DNA of 64,000 nt from Gemmatimonadaceae bacterium (GTDB lineage Bacteria; Gemmatimonadota; Gemmatimonadetes; Gemmatimonadales; Gemmatimonadaceae): contig JACVCD010000013.1 in NCBI GenBank assembly GCA_016742275.1, positions 83,473 through 147,472 of the forward strand, written 5' to 3'. Made by a program: the position numbers and the translations under genes. A model generated the notes under the pieces. It was not told the DNA's origin. It saw only the letters and a program-made list of their open reading frames with translations, and ran no database searches. Below, one piece after another: positions 29,773 to 39,721 of this stretch (position 1 is the first letter of the stretch; every line of letters starts with the position of its first letter).

Positions 29773-31533
29773 GTGAGTTACCATCCGAATGCGGTGCTGC
29801 GCCGCGCCCGTGTTGCGCGCGGTTTGTTGTTCACGATTTTCCTGCTCCTTGGCGGGTCGTTTTTCCGCGCGCAGGTGCTGCAGAACGCCGAGTACGTGCT
29901 GGCGTCCGAGAGCAATCGTTTGCGCGAAGTGCCGCTGCCGGGTTCGCGCGGCATCATCTACGATCGCAATGGCGAGATCATCGCCGAGAATTTGCCGGGC
30001 TATTCGGTTTCAATTCTGAGTCCGACTTCGGACTCCTTGCGTTCGGCGCTGCGCACGCTGGCCACGGTGGTCGACATTGATTCGGCGCAGCAGGAGCTCG
30101 CGGTTCGTCGCTACCAGCGAGCACCAACGCGTCCAGCGGTCATTTTCAATGACGCGTCGTTTCAGATCGTGTCGGTGCTCGAAGAGCGGCGTGCGGAATT
30201 TCCCGGGCTGATCATTCAGAGTTCGCCGAAGCGTTATTACCCGGACGGGCCTGCGGTGGCGGCGCTGGTGGGGTACACCGGTGAAATCACCGAAGGTGAT
30301 CTGGCGAAGGAGCGTTTCGAGTCGTACAAGGCCGGGCAGCAGATCGGCAAGGCCGGTATCGAGCTGCAGTACGAAGAGAAGCTCCGCGCTCTTGAGGGGC
30401 AGCGTTTCGTGGAAGTCGATGCGCGCAATCGTGTGGTACGAGACAATGGTGTGCGTCCGGAAGTGCAACCGGAAGCGCCGCCGCCACTCCGTACGCATAT
30501 CGATATCGATCTTCAGCGATATGCGCACGCTTACTTCGGTGACTCGTTGCGCGGGGCAGTCGTTGCACTGGAACCAAAGACTGGTGGAGTGCTCGCGTTG
30601 TACAGCGCGCCGAGCTACGACATCAACCGGTTTATTGGTGGTGCGCCATTCTCGTTCTATAACGCCCTATTGAACGACAAGCACAAACCTCTCTATAATC
30701 GCGCTCTGGCTGGAACCTATGCACCAGCGTCTACATGGAAGCTGGCTACAGCGATCATGGGGTTGGAGCGTGGACTCGTCACGATGGATACGCGCATGCC
30801 GGTGCCGTGCACCGGCGGCTATTACTACGGCCGCGTGTTCAAGTGCTGGGATAAGAGGGGTCACGGCGACATCACGTTGGCGCAGGCAATCGCAAAGTCC
30901 TGTGATGTGTACTTCTACCAGCTTGGGCTGCGGATCGGCTTGGACAGTCTACTGGCGGGCGGTGTGCGCCTGCGATTCGACCGGAAAAGCGGCGTTGATC
31001 TGCCATTCGAGATCAAGTCCACATGGCCCGCCGACAGAGCTTACTTCGACAAGCAGTATGGCAAGCGCGGATGGAATCCATCAGTCGTGCTCAGTCTGTC
31101 GATCGGACAGGCCGACAACGCGCAGACACCCATCAACATGGCGAAGTTTTATACGGCGCTCGCCACCGATGGATCTGCCGCCACACCACAAATTGTCGCG
31201 CGTGAACCCGAGCGCGAAAAAATCCTCAACATCACACCCGAGCAGTTGCAAGGGGTGAAGGACGCGCTGGCCGATGTGCTTTCACGCGGTACGGCGGCTG
31301 GCGCCCAGATCAAGGGTCTCACAATTGCCGGCAAGACCGGTACTGCGCAGGTCAACGGTCAGAAGGACAATGCCTGGTTCGTGGGCTACGCACCGGCCGA
31401 CAATCCGAAGATCGTTGTCGCCATCATCGTGGAAGAAGGGTTGCACGGATCATCTGCGGCCCGTGTGGCTACCAAGCTGATGGAGCGCTATCTCAAGGCG
31501 TCGTTGACGCTCACGTCGGTGATAAGCGACTGA
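29773..31533 (+). CDS. mrdA: Penicillin-binding protein 2, peptidoglycan transpeptidase of elongation
   Basis: This 586-residue class B PBP has one N-terminal TM (LLFTIFLLLGGSFFRAQ) and a dimerisation domain (LPGSRGIIYDRNGEIIAENL). The transpeptidase domain has the active-site STWK motif (Ser320), the SCD form of SxN (AKSCDVYFYQLG) and KTG in GKTGTAQVNG. It crosslinks side-wall peptidoglycan with RodA, encoded next. The start is GTG, 42 bases after mreD. Confidence 0.95.
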   Translation: MSYHPNAVLRRARVARGLLFTIFLLLGGSFFRAQVLQNAEYVLASESNRLREVPLPGSRGIIYDRNGEIIAENLPGYSVSILSPTSDSLRSALRTLATVVDIDSAQQELAVRRYQRAPTRPAVIFNDASFQIVSVLEERRAEFPGLIIQSSPKRYYPDGPAVAALVGYTGEITEGDLAKERFESYKAGQQIGKAGIELQYEEKLRALEGQRFVEVDARNRVVRDNGVRPEVQPEAPPPLRTHIDIDLQRYAHAYFGDSLRGAVVALEPKTGGVLALYSAPSYDINRFIGGAPFSFYNALLNDKHKPLYNRALAGTYAPASTWKLATAIMGLERGLVTMDTRMPVPCTGGYYYGRVFKCWDKRGHGDITLAQAIAKSCDVYFYQLGLRIGLDSLLAGGVRLRFDRKSGVDLPFEIKSTWPADRAYFDKQYGKRGWNPSVVLSLSIGQADNAQTPINMAKFYTALATDGSAATPQIVAREPEREKILNITPEQLQGVKDALADVLSRGTAAGAQIKGLTIAGKTGTAQVNGQKDNAWFVGYAPADNPKIVVAIIVEEGLHGSSAARVATKLMERYLKASLTLTSVISD

Positions 31534-31537
31534 TCAC

Positions 31538-32803
31538 ATGGCCACCACATCCATTCTCAGGCGCCAGTCGGTCGATCTCCCGCTGCTCATCACGGCGCTG
31601 CTGCTCAGCATTTTTGGCGTGGCCATGGTGTTTTCGGCGGGGCAGGTGGAGACACCGCGCCCCGGTATGGCCACACTGTGGCAGAAGCAGGCACTGTGGT
31701 TTGGCGCGTCGCTGATTGCGGCATGGGTGGTTATGCGCGGTTCGGTGCGCCTCATCGAGTGGAGCGCGTGGCCACTTTATGCGCTCGCCTGTGTGCTGCT
31801 GCTCATGCTGCAATTCCTCGGCAGTGGAGCAGGAACAGCGGCCAGTACAAAGCAATGGCTCACCATCGGCGGCGTGCGTCTAGGTCAACCGGCCGAACTC
31901 GGGAAGCTCGCGACCACGTTCATGCTGGCGCGCGTGCTGGCATCGCAGCGCGACACGGTGGCATCACTCCGTGAGTTGTGGAAGCCGCTGCTCATTGTGG
32001 CTATCCCATTGTTGCTGGTTCTCGCAACCAAGGACCTTGGCACCGCACTCACGTTCATCGGCATCTGTTTCGCCATGCTCTTCTGGGCCGGTGTGCCGTG
32101 GCCGTTGTTGCTGATGCTCGCGAGTCCCGGCATCAGTCTGGTCTTTGCCTTCAGCACCGGCGTATGGGGCGCGTGGTTTCTCGTCCTGATTGCGCTGGTG
32201 CTGTGGTACCGCCCATACCTCGTGGAGGGTGTGGCGCTCGTTGTCACCAATGTCGTGATGGGCGTGGTGGCCCCGCTGCTGTGGGACAAACTCAAGCCTT
32301 ATCAGCAGAAGCGTTTGCTGGTGTTTCTCGATCCGTCCATCGACAGCCAGGGCTCCGGCTACAACGTCATTCAGAGCAAGGTGGCCATCGGCTCCGGTGG
32401 CATTTTCGGCAAGGGCTTCACGCTCGGTACCCAGAAGCGACTCGATTTCATTCCTGAACGACAAACCGACTTCATCTTCTCGATTGTGGGAGAAGAACTG
32501 GGTTTTGTCGGGGTGGCATTGGCGTTGGGTCTCTTCCTCGCCTTGTTTCTGCGCAGCACGCGGGTGGCCAGTCGTGCGTCGGACATGTTTCCCAGTCTGG
32601 TGGCCTTCGGCCTCATGTCCGCCTGGTTCGTGCACGTGGTGGTGAACGTCGGCATGACGCTCAACCTCATGCCGGTCACGGGCATCCCGCTGCCGTTCTT
32701 CAGCTACGGCGGATCGTTCCTGATGGTCAGCTGGCTGGCGGTCGCGGTCATGCTGCGTATCTCGGCCGAGGGGCGCGGCCAGCCGGACGCTTTGGGGCTA
32801 TAA
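31538..32803 (+). CDS. rodA: SEDS peptidoglycan glycosyltransferase RodA
   Basis: This 421-residue polytopic membrane protein polymerises lipid II in the elongasome. About ten TM helices are visible. SEDS-family blocks include KQWLTIGGVRLGQPAELGKL, ATKDLGTALTFIG, GSGGIFGKGFTLGTQKRLDF with PERQTDFIFSIVGEELGFVG, and the C-terminal TGIPLPFFSYGGSFLM. It lies four bases after mrdA, so the two partners are probably made together. Confidence 0.95.
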   Translation: MATTSILRRQSVDLPLLITALLLSIFGVAMVFSAGQVETPRPGMATLWQKQALWFGASLIAAWVVMRGSVRLIEWSAWPLYALACVLLLMLQFLGSGAGTAASTKQWLTIGGVRLGQPAELGKLATTFMLARVLASQRDTVASLRELWKPLLIVAIPLLLVLATKDLGTALTFIGICFAMLFWAGVPWPLLLMLASPGISLVFAFSTGVWGAWFLVLIALVLWYRPYLVEGVALVVTNVVMGVVAPLLWDKLKPYQQKRLLVFLDPSIDSQGSGYNVIQSKVAIGSGGIFGKGFTLGTQKRLDFIPERQTDFIFSIVGEELGFVGVALALGLFLALFLRSTRVASRASDMFPSLVAFGLMSAWFVHVVVNVGMTLNLMPVTGIPLPFFSYGGSFLMVSWLAVAVMLRISAEGRGQPDALGL

Positions 32804-32888
32804 AGCTGTAGGAATCCGGTCAAAGCGGATCGGGAACCGGACGCAAGGTCTAGCCTTCCGCTGAGCATCTTTCAATCTTTGTAGGTCT

Positions 32889-33758
32889 ATGGCCTGGTTC
32901 CGTAAGGAGAAGAAGCCCCGCCAGCCGCGTCGCGAGCGGCTCGAGATCCCACCTGATACGTGGGAGAAGTGCGAGGCGTGTGATCACACGGACATCCGTG
33001 ACAAGTTTCTGCGCAATCTCAACGTCTGCCCGTCGTGTGATTTTCACCGACGGCTGCGGGCGTTCGACTATGCGAACTTTCTGCTCGATGACGGTTCGCT
33101 CATGGAAGTTGGCGGCGAACTGCGCTCCGTCGACCCGCTGGGCTTTCCCGACTATCCCACGCGTCTCAAGCGGGCGCTCGCCAATGCCGGCGACACCGAC
33201 GCCATCCTGACGGTGACCGGTCAGCTTGAGGGCATGCCTGTTGGTATCGGCATCATGGACTTTGCGTTCATGGGCGGATCCATGGGGTCTGTTGTCGGCG
33301 AAAAGATTGCCCGACTGGGGCAGCGCTCGCTCGAGAAGAAGCACCCACTGGTGATCGTGTCAGCATCCGGTGGTGCCCGCATGCAGGAAGGCATTCTGTC
33401 GCTAATGCAGATGGCCAAGGCGTCGGCTGTGCTGTCTCAGTTGGCGGAGCGTCGCATTCCCTACATCTCGGTGCTCACGAACCCCACCACGGGCGGTGTG
33501 AGTGCCAGCTATGCCATGCTGGGTGACGCGATCCTTGCAGAGCCGGGTGCGGTGATCGGCTTTGCCGGCCCCCGAGTCATCAAGCAGACGCTCGGTCAGG
33601 ACCTGCCGGAAGGCTTCCAGACAGCCGAGTTCCTGCTGGAGAAGGGTATGGTCGACCGGGTGGTGCACCGTAAGGAGCTCAAGGGCACGTTGTCCCGTTT
33701 GCTCCGCCACATGAGTGGTCGACCGGCTGCTGCCGGGTACGCGCAGCAGGACGTGTAA
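32889..33758 (+). CDS. accD: Acetyl-CoA carboxylase carboxyltransferase beta subunit
   Basis: This 289-residue AccD has the N-terminal four-Cys zinc finger (CEACDHTDIRDK..., then CPSCDF). The carboxyltransferase core shows GIMDFAFMGGSMGSVVGEKI, SASGGARMQEGILSLMQMAK and PTTGGVSASYAMLGDAI. It makes malonyl-CoA for fatty acid synthesis with AccA, which is not in this window. It differs from the non-zinc carboxyltransferase at 3196. It lies before folC, an order also seen in other bacteria. Confidence 0.95.
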   Translation: MAWFRKEKKPRQPRRERLEIPPDTWEKCEACDHTDIRDKFLRNLNVCPSCDFHRRLRAFDYANFLLDDGSLMEVGGELRSVDPLGFPDYPTRLKRALANAGDTDAILTVTGQLEGMPVGIGIMDFAFMGGSMGSVVGEKIARLGQRSLEKKHPLVIVSASGGARMQEGILSLMQMAKASAVLSQLAERRIPYISVLTNPTTGGVSASYAMLGDAILAEPGAVIGFAGPRVIKQTLGQDLPEGFQTAEFLLEKGMVDRVVHRKELKGTLSRLLRHMSGRPAAAGYAQQDV

Positions 33759-33853
33759 CGAGGCGTCATCTGGGACAGCAACCCGAACATCCTCTCGCGC
33801 CGCCGACGGTCAGCGGCTCGCTGGCTGGCGGTTCGCCGCATGAGACGTCGGAG

Positions 33854-35128
33854 TTGGCTTATCATGCCGCGCTCCGACGTCTGTTTTCGCGTACCGGTGG
33901 TGCGTGGCGGCTCGGTCTCGAGCGTGTCGCGGCGCTGCTCGAGGGGCTGGGAAATCCGCACCGGCAGTATCCTGTCTTTCACGTAGCGGGTACGAACGGC
34001 AAGGGGAGCACGGTCGCCACGCTCGATGCCATTCTGCGTCATGCCGGTCTTCGTGTGGGCAAGTATACGTCGCCACACCTCGTGGATTTTTCCGAGCGCA
34101 TCGTCGTGAATGGCGAGCCCATTTTGCATGATGACGTGACGCGATGGCTCGACACATGGGAGCCGCTGTTGTCGTCGCTTGGCGCCACGTTCTTTGAGGC
34201 CACCACAGCCATGGCTTTGCATCATTTCGCGCAGTGCGAAGTGGATGTGGCCATTGTGGAAGTCGGGCTTGGCGGTCGTCTCGATGCCACCAATCTCGTG
34301 CAGCCCGTTGCAGCCGGCGTGACCCAGATTGGCTTCGATCACCTCGAATATCTGGGCGATACGCTGGAGGCGATTGCCGGAGAAAAGGCGGGTATCTACA
34401 AGGCGGGAGCCGCCGCGGTCATCGGAGAAACAAATCCGGCCATCAGAGCTCTGCTGCAAACGCAGGCGCAGTCGGTGCATGCCAGCCCGGTGCTAGTGAC
34501 TGGCCGTGACTGGCAGGTGGATCAGGTTACCGTGGACGCCCGGGGGACCCGTTTTTCCCTCACGGTCGGTGATCGCACCCAAGAGCTCATTACGCCGTTG
34601 GTGGGGCAGTTCCAGGCGCACAACTGCGGTGTGGCGCTGGCCATGCTTCGGGGGGCGGGTGCGCCCTGGGCAGCGCTGGCAGAATCACCTCAAGCCGCAC
34701 TCGACCGGGTCGCATTGCCCGGACGTTTTCATCGGTCGCCCCCGTGGTTGTTCGACGTGGCCCACAATGCTGATGGCGCCGAGACGGTGGTGAACAATCT
34801 GCTGGCTGTTGGCGTGCCGCATCCTGTGACCGCGGTCGTGTGCGTGCTGCGTGACAAGGATTGGCGTGGCATTCTGCGGGCGGTAGCCCGTGTGGCCGAG
34901 CGGATCGTGGTGACCATGGCTCCGACCGCACCGGCGAATCGCACATGGGACCTCCACGAGGTGGAGGCCTGGTGTGCCGCTGAACGACTGCCGGCGACCC
35001 GCGTAGACGATTTTTCGAGTGCCCTCGCTCATGCGCGGGCTGAGGCGGCAACTGTGCTCGTGACGGGCTCCTTCCACACGGTGGGGGATGCCATGGAACG
35101 GTTGCAGGTGCCTCCGGTGGCTCGGTAA
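33854..35128 (+). CDS. folC: Folylpolyglutamate / dihydrofolate synthase
   Basis: This 424-residue Mur-ligase-fold enzyme adds glutamate to folates. It shows FSRTGGAWRLGLERVAALLE, the P-loop HVAGTNGKGSTVATL, KYTSPHLVDFSERI, VGLGGRLDATN and, near the C-terminus, FDVAHNADGAETV. The start is TTG at 33854 (reading LAYHAALRRLF). The frame is open further upstream but has no better start codon, so a few extra residues are possible. It lies nine bases before hisS. Confidence 0.9.
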   Translation: MAYHAALRRLFSRTGGAWRLGLERVAALLEGLGNPHRQYPVFHVAGTNGKGSTVATLDAILRHAGLRVGKYTSPHLVDFSERIVVNGEPILHDDVTRWLDTWEPLLSSLGATFFEATTAMALHHFAQCEVDVAIVEVGLGGRLDATNLVQPVAAGVTQIGFDHLEYLGDTLEAIAGEKAGIYKAGAAAVIGETNPAIRALLQTQAQSVHASPVLVTGRDWQVDQVTVDARGTRFSLTVGDRTQELITPLVGQFQAHNCGVALAMLRGAGAPWAALAESPQAALDRVALPGRFHRSPPWLFDVAHNADGAETVVNNLLAVGVPHPVTAVVCVLRDKDWRGILRAVARVAERIVVTMAPTAPANRTWDLHEVEAWCAAERLPATRVDDFSSALAHARAEAATVLVTGSFHTVGDAMERLQVPPVAR

Positions 35129-35137
35129 CTTTCACTG

Positions 35138-36442
35138 ATGTCACAAAAGCCGTTACCGGGATTTCGCGACTTCTATCCAGAGCAGTTCGCCGAACGAGCC
35201 CATATCTTCGAAACCTGGCGCCGCATCGTGCGGCGCTATGCGTTTCAGGAGTATGATGGGCCGCCGCTTGAGCCTCTCGAACTCTACACGCAAAAGAGCG
35301 GCGACGAGATCGTCACCCAGCTCTACAATTTCGTCGACAAAGGTGAACGTCCGGTCGCGATGCGCCCGGAGATGACGCCGACGTTTGCCCGCATGGTGGG
35401 CGCGCGCGCGCAGGCGCTGCGGAAGCCCGTGCGGTGGTTCTCGTTACCGCAACTTTTTCGCTACGAGCGTACGCAGAAAGGACGTTTGCGTGAGCACTTC
35501 CAGCTCAACGTAGACATCGTAGGTGAAGCCGATGTGCTCGCCGATGCCGAGCTGGTGTCGATCGCGATCGAGATCATGTCGGCCTTTGGTCTGACCGATC
35601 GCGATGTGCGTGCACGCGTGAGTGATCGACGTCTGCTGAACGGACTGCTCACGCATCTCGAAATCGCAGAATCTTCCTGGCCAGCTGTGTACGCGGTGCT
35701 CGACAAGCTCGAACGGCAGCCGCGCGAAGTGTCCGCAGAGAAGCTGGCTTCGGCCGGTCTTGATGCGGCCACGGTCGATGTCGTGCTCGGTTTCAGCGAG
35801 GTCGACTTTGCCACGATTGCTGCACGGTATGGCGAGGCTCCCGCAGTGCGTGAACACGTCGCGCGATTCCGCGACTACCTGTCACATCTCGATGCACTCG
35901 GCGTGGGCTTGTGGATCCGTTTCGATCTCACGATCGTGCGCGGTCTTGCCTACTACACAGGCATCGTGTTCGAGCTTTTCGACAATGTCGGGGAGTTTCG
36001 CGCAATCTGCGGTGGTGGTCGTTACGACAATCTGCTCAAGTCGCTCGGTGGTACCGATCTTCCTGCGCTCGGATTCGGCATGGGTGATGTGGTGATCGGT
36101 GAACTGCTGCGCTCGCGTGGGCTGCTCCGCTCGAACGCCTCGCCTTTGGCGTTTTGGGTTGCACAGGCTCCCGATACGGCCGATGCACCGCAGACAGCAT
36201 TGCGTACTGCCACGGCGCTGCGTGCGGCGGGCTGTGTGGTGGAGTACGCGCTGCGCAGTCAGAAGCTGGACAAACAACTCGAAGCTGGCCGCAAGGCGGA
36301 GGCGCGAGCCTTCGTCATCGTCGATCCTTCGGCGGCCGATGGTGCGTGGCGCGTGAGACGCGCTGGCCATGAGGATCAACTTTTCACGACGCTCGACGCG
36401 CTGTGCGCGTGGGCGACCCTGCACCACGAGTCCACACCATGA
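35138..36442 (+). CDS. hisS: Histidyl-tRNA synthetase
   Basis: This 434-residue class II synthetase has motif 1 near [16 protein letters not shown], motif 2 ([20 protein letters not shown]), the His-specific block [14 protein letters not shown] and [14 protein letters not shown], then a C-terminal anticodon-binding domain ([18 protein letters not shown]). Its stop overlaps the proS ATG (ATGA). Confidence 0.95.
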   Translation: MSQKPLPGFRDFYPEQFAERAHIFETWRRIVRRYAFQEYDGPPLEPLELYTQKSGDEIVTQLYNFVDKGERPVAMRPEMTPTFARMVGARAQALRKPVRWFSLPQLFRYERTQKGRLREHFQLNVDIVGEADVLADAELVSIAIEIMSAFGLTDRDVRARVSDRRLLNGLLTHLEIAESSWPAVYAVLDKLERQPREVSAEKLASAGLDAATVDVVLGFSEVDFATIAARYGEAPAVREHVARFRDYLSHLDALGVGLWIRFDLTIVRGLAYYTGIVFELFDNVGEFRAICGGGRYDNLLKSLGGTDLPALGFGMGDVVIGELLRSRGLLRSNASPLAFWVAQAPDTADAPQTALRTATALRAAGCVVEYALRSQKLDKQLEAGRKAEARAFVIVDPSAADGAWRVRRAGHEDQLFTTLDALCAWATLHHESTP

Positions 36443-37908
36443 GTGACGACAAGAAGCTGACCACCCGCGCTGAAAACTTCAGCGACTGGTACAACGAACT
36501 GGTGCTGCGCTCCGAGCTGGCTGATTACTCGCCGGTGCGCGGCTGCATGGTGATCCGTCCGTGGGGCTATGGCATCTGGGAGCGCATGCAGCGCGCGCTG
36601 GACGACATGTTCAAGGCCACGGGCCATGTGAACGCGTACTTCCCGTTGTTCATCCCGGAGAGCTTCCTGTCGAAGGAAGCCGAGCATGTGGAAGGTTTTG
36701 CTCCGGAATGCGCCGTTGTCACGCATGGCGGCGGCAAGCAGCTCGAAGAACGTCTCGTCGTTCGCCCCACGTCGGAAACGATCATCTACTCGATGTTCGC
36801 CAAGTGGGTGCAGAGCTATCGCGATCTGCCGTTGCTCTACAACCAGTGGGCCAACGTGGTGCGTTGGGAGATGCGCACACGTCTCTTCCTTCGCACGATG
36901 GAGTTTTTGTGGCAGGAAGGACATACGGCGCACGCCACGCATGACGAGGCCGAAGAAGAGACGCGTCGCATGCTGGGCGTGTATCGCACGTTCATGGAAG
37001 AGTACATGGCCATGCCTGTGATCACCGGTCAGAAGACGGATGCAGAGAAGTTCGCGGGTGCGCTTCGTACGTACTGCACGGAAGCGATGATGCAGGACAA
37101 CAAGGCGTTGCAGGCCGGTACGTCGCACAACCTCGGTCAGAACTTCGCCAAGGCATTCGATCTGACGTTCCAGAATGAAGCGGGCCAGCAGGATCACGCG
37201 TGGAACACCAGCTGGGGCGTGTCAACACGCATGATCGGTGGTCTTGTGATGACGCACAGCGATGATTCAGGCTTGCGTCTGCCGCCTCGTCTGGCGCCGA
37301 CGCAGATGGTCATCGTGCCCATCTGGAAGACGGACGAAGAGCGGGCGGCCACCATCGAGGCGGCCAAGCGTATCGCCGATGATCTGGGCAGCTTCAAGCG
37401 CCCGGACCATGAGCGTATCCGTGTGCATGTGGACGATCGCGTCGGTATCAAGCCAGGCGCCAAGTACTATCACTGGGAGCTGCGCGGCGTGCCGCTGCGC
37501 ATGGAGATCGGCCCGCGCGATCTGGCGTCATCGAGCGGCATGCTCGTGCGCCGTGACACACGCGAGAAGCGTTCGATTGCGTTCGATACGCTGCGCGCTG
37601 AATTGCCGGTGATCCTCGAACAGATCCAGTCGGACATGCTGGCTGCTGCCCGTGCACGACTCGAAGCCAACAGCATCCGCGGACCCATCACCTATGACCG
37701 ATTCAAGGAAGTCATGGAAGGTCCCGGTGCGTTCGTATACGCTGGCTGGAATGGTGACCCGGCGGTGGAAGCGCGCGTGAAGGAAGAAACCAAGGCGACA
37801 ATTCGTTGCATCCCCGATGCCGAGTTCCGCTCGCCCGTGGCGCCCACGACGTGCATGGTGACCGGTGAACCCGCCAAGTACGAGGTCGTGTGGGCACGTT
37901 CGTACTGA
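36439..37908 (+). CDS. proS: Prolyl-tRNA synthetase, archaeal/eukaryote-like type
   Basis: This 489-residue enzyme belongs to the short ProRS class without the INS editing domain. It starts [20 protein letters not shown] and shows [54 protein letters not shown] (motif 2) and [20 protein letters not shown] (motif 3). The C-terminal zinc-like domain unique to this class ends in [11 protein letters not shown]. Without INS, mischarged Ala-tRNAPro may need a trans-editing factor encoded elsewhere. The ATG overlaps the hisS stop. Confidence 0.95.
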   Translation: MSDDKKLTTRAENFSDWYNELVLRSELADYSPVRGCMVIRPWGYGIWERMQRALDDMFKATGHVNAYFPLFIPESFLSKEAEHVEGFAPECAVVTHGGGKQLEERLVVRPTSETIIYSMFAKWVQSYRDLPLLYNQWANVVRWEMRTRLFLRTMEFLWQEGHTAHATHDEAEEETRRMLGVYRTFMEEYMAMPVITGQKTDAEKFAGALRTYCTEAMMQDNKALQAGTSHNLGQNFAKAFDLTFQNEAGQQDHAWNTSWGVSTRMIGGLVMTHSDDSGLRLPPRLAPTQMVIVPIWKTDEERAATIEAAKRIADDLGSFKRPDHERIRVHVDDRVGIKPGAKYYHWELRGVPLRMEIGPRDLASSSGMLVRRDTREKRSIAFDTLRAELPVILEQIQSDMLAAARARLEANSIRGPITYDRFKEVMEGPGAFVYAGWNGDPAVEARVKEETKATIRCIPDAEFRSPVAPTTCMVTGEPAKYEVVWARSY

Positions 37909-37913
37909 ACGAC

Positions 37914-39209
37914 ATGGAATCCTCTGCCGAGAACGTGCAGCACGACAGCGGCTTTGCCTGGCGTAACGGCGTGCTGCACGCGGAAGGTGTGTCGCTCCCG
38001 GCTATCGCGGCGGCGTACGGAACACCGGCGTATGTCTACAGCGCCGGCACCGTTCGTGAGCGCTTTCGCCGTCTGTCCGACGCGTTCGCTGATGTGCCGC
38101 ACCACATTCACTTCGCCGTCAAGGCCAACTCGAATCTGTCGGTCCTGACACTGCTTCGTGAACTCGGCGCAGGTGTTGATATCGTTTCGGGTGGCGAACT
38201 GCAGCGTGCTTTGACGGCTGGGTTCTCCGGCGACGATGTGGTGTTCAGCGGCGTTGGCAAGACGGTCGGTGAAATCGAAGCGGCGCTCGAAGCTGGTGTG
38301 CGACTCATCAACGTGGAGTCTGAAGCAGAACTTCTGGTGATCGAGGCCGTGGCTGCTCGCCGACAGGTCGTTGCGCCGATTGCCGTTCGGGTGAATCCGG
38401 AAGTCACGGTCGAAACACCGCACGCGTACATCAAGACCGGGGAGAAGGGACAGAAGTTCGGCATTCCCCGTGATGATGTTTCGCGCCTGCTGGATGTGAT
38501 CTCCGACTTGCCACATGTCGAGTTGCGCGGTCTTGGCATGCACTTGGGCTCACAGATCGGCAATGCCGATCCGTTGCGCGATGCGCTGCCGCGGCTTCTT
38601 GCGGCCATTGAAGTCGCGCGCGCGTCCGGCCATCCCGTGCAGTTCATGGATGTGGGTGGTGGGTTGTCGGTTCCGTATGAGCCGGGCGATGTCGCAGCAG
38701 ACATTGCCGACTATGCCACAGTCGTGCGCGCAGCGGCTCGTGAAACGGGTCTGACATTGCTGCTCGAGCCAGGCCGCTACCTGGTAGCCGAATCGGGCGT
38801 GCTGCTGACAGAAGTCCTGTATCGGAAGCATGCTGCCGGAAAGGATTTTGTGGTCACCGATGCGGGCATGAGTGATCTCATTCGACCCGCGTTGTATCAG
38901 GCCTATCATGGCATTGCTGCCGTGCGAGAAGTGCAGGGCGCTATCACGGCAGACGTGGTAGGACCCATCTGCGAGTCAGGCGATTTCTTCGCCAAGAATC
39001 GCGTACTTCCCGATGTTTCGGCTGGTGATCTGCTCGTATTGCAGACCGCCGGAGCGTATGCCTTCACGATGGCATCCAACTACAACTCTCGCCCGCGACC
39101 GGTGGAAGTGTTGGTGGACGGTGATCGCTTTGCGGTGGTTGGTGCACGCGAAACATTTGACGATCTCGTACGCCGTGAGCGTACACCCCTCGAGTGGAGA
39201 ACCGCCTGA
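37914..39209 (+). CDS. lysA: Diaminopimelate decarboxylase
   Basis: This 431-residue PLP enzyme makes lysine from meso-diaminopimelate. The PLP lysine lies in HFAVKANSNLSVL. GAGVDIVSGGELQRAL, GMHLGSQIGNADPLRDAL, the Gly-rich MDVGGGLSVPYEPG, EPGRYLVAESGVLL and CESGDFFAKNR follow in order. The ATG at 37914 comes five bases after the proS stop. The stop shares a base with the next ATG. Confidence 0.95.
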   Translation: MESSAENVQHDSGFAWRNGVLHAEGVSLPAIAAAYGTPAYVYSAGTVRERFRRLSDAFADVPHHIHFAVKANSNLSVLTLLRELGAGVDIVSGGELQRALTAGFSGDDVVFSGVGKTVGEIEAALEAGVRLINVESEAELLVIEAVAARRQVVAPIAVRVNPEVTVETPHAYIKTGEKGQKFGIPRDDVSRLLDVISDLPHVELRGLGMHLGSQIGNADPLRDALPRLLAAIEVARASGHPVQFMDVGGGLSVPYEPGDVAADIADYATVVRAAARETGLTLLLEPGRYLVAESGVLLTEVLYRKHAAGKDFVVTDAGMSDLIRPALYQAYHGIAAVREVQGAITADVVGPICESGDFFAKNRVLPDVSAGDLLVLQTAGAYAFTMASNYNSRPRPVEVLVDGDRFAVVGARETFDDLVRRERTPLEWRTA

Positions 39210-39721
39210 TGCGCATTGGCTTGCTGTCCGATACCCATGATCGCGTACCGGCCGTTCGGGCATTGCTCGAGCAGATGGTAGCGGGTGGTGTCTCGCTCGT
39301 GATGCATGCGGGCGACTACTGCTCGCCGTTTTCCTTGCAGCCGTTTCAGGATCTCTCGCTTCCGCTGCTCGGTGTGTTTGGTCGCAATGATGGCGATCGG
39401 GACGCACTGGTGGCCGCCGCGCGAACCGGCTTCGGTGCCGCAGAGCTCTATGAGTCACCACACAGTTTCGACCTTGGCGGCAAGTCGGTGCTCCTCATCC
39501 ATGATCTCGCGGATGTGCACCAGCGCAGCATTGATGGGCATGAAGTGATCGTACATGGTTTTGCCCATGTGCCCGAGATGAAGACACGCGGTGATTCTCT
39601 TTTGGTGAATCCGGGCGAAGGCTGCGGTTGGCTGCATGGTGCACCCACCGGCGCCATTCTTGATCTCGATACCAAGGCCGTGGAATTTCTCAAACTCACC
39701 GGACCCGAGTGGAAGTACTGA
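39209..39721 (+). CDS. YfcE/MJ0936-type metallophosphoesterase
   Basis: This 170-residue calcineurin-like phosphodiesterase has metal-binding motifs SDTHDR (start), [14 protein letters not shown] (variant of GNHD), LIHDLAD-type GH motif and [10 protein letters not shown] (variant of GHTH). Family members hydrolyse phosphodiesters such as bis-pNPP; the physiological substrate is unknown. Its ATG overlaps the lysA stop (TGATG) and its stop overlaps the guaA ATG the same way. Confidence 0.88.
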   Translation: MRIGLLSDTHDRVPAVRALLEQMVAGGVSLVMHAGDYCSPFSLQPFQDLSLPLLGVFGRNDGDRDALVAAARTGFGAAELYESPHSFDLGGKSVLLIHDLADVHQRSIDGHEVIVHGFAHVPEMKTRGDSLLVNPGEGCGWLHGAPTGAILDLDTKAVEFLKLTGPEWKY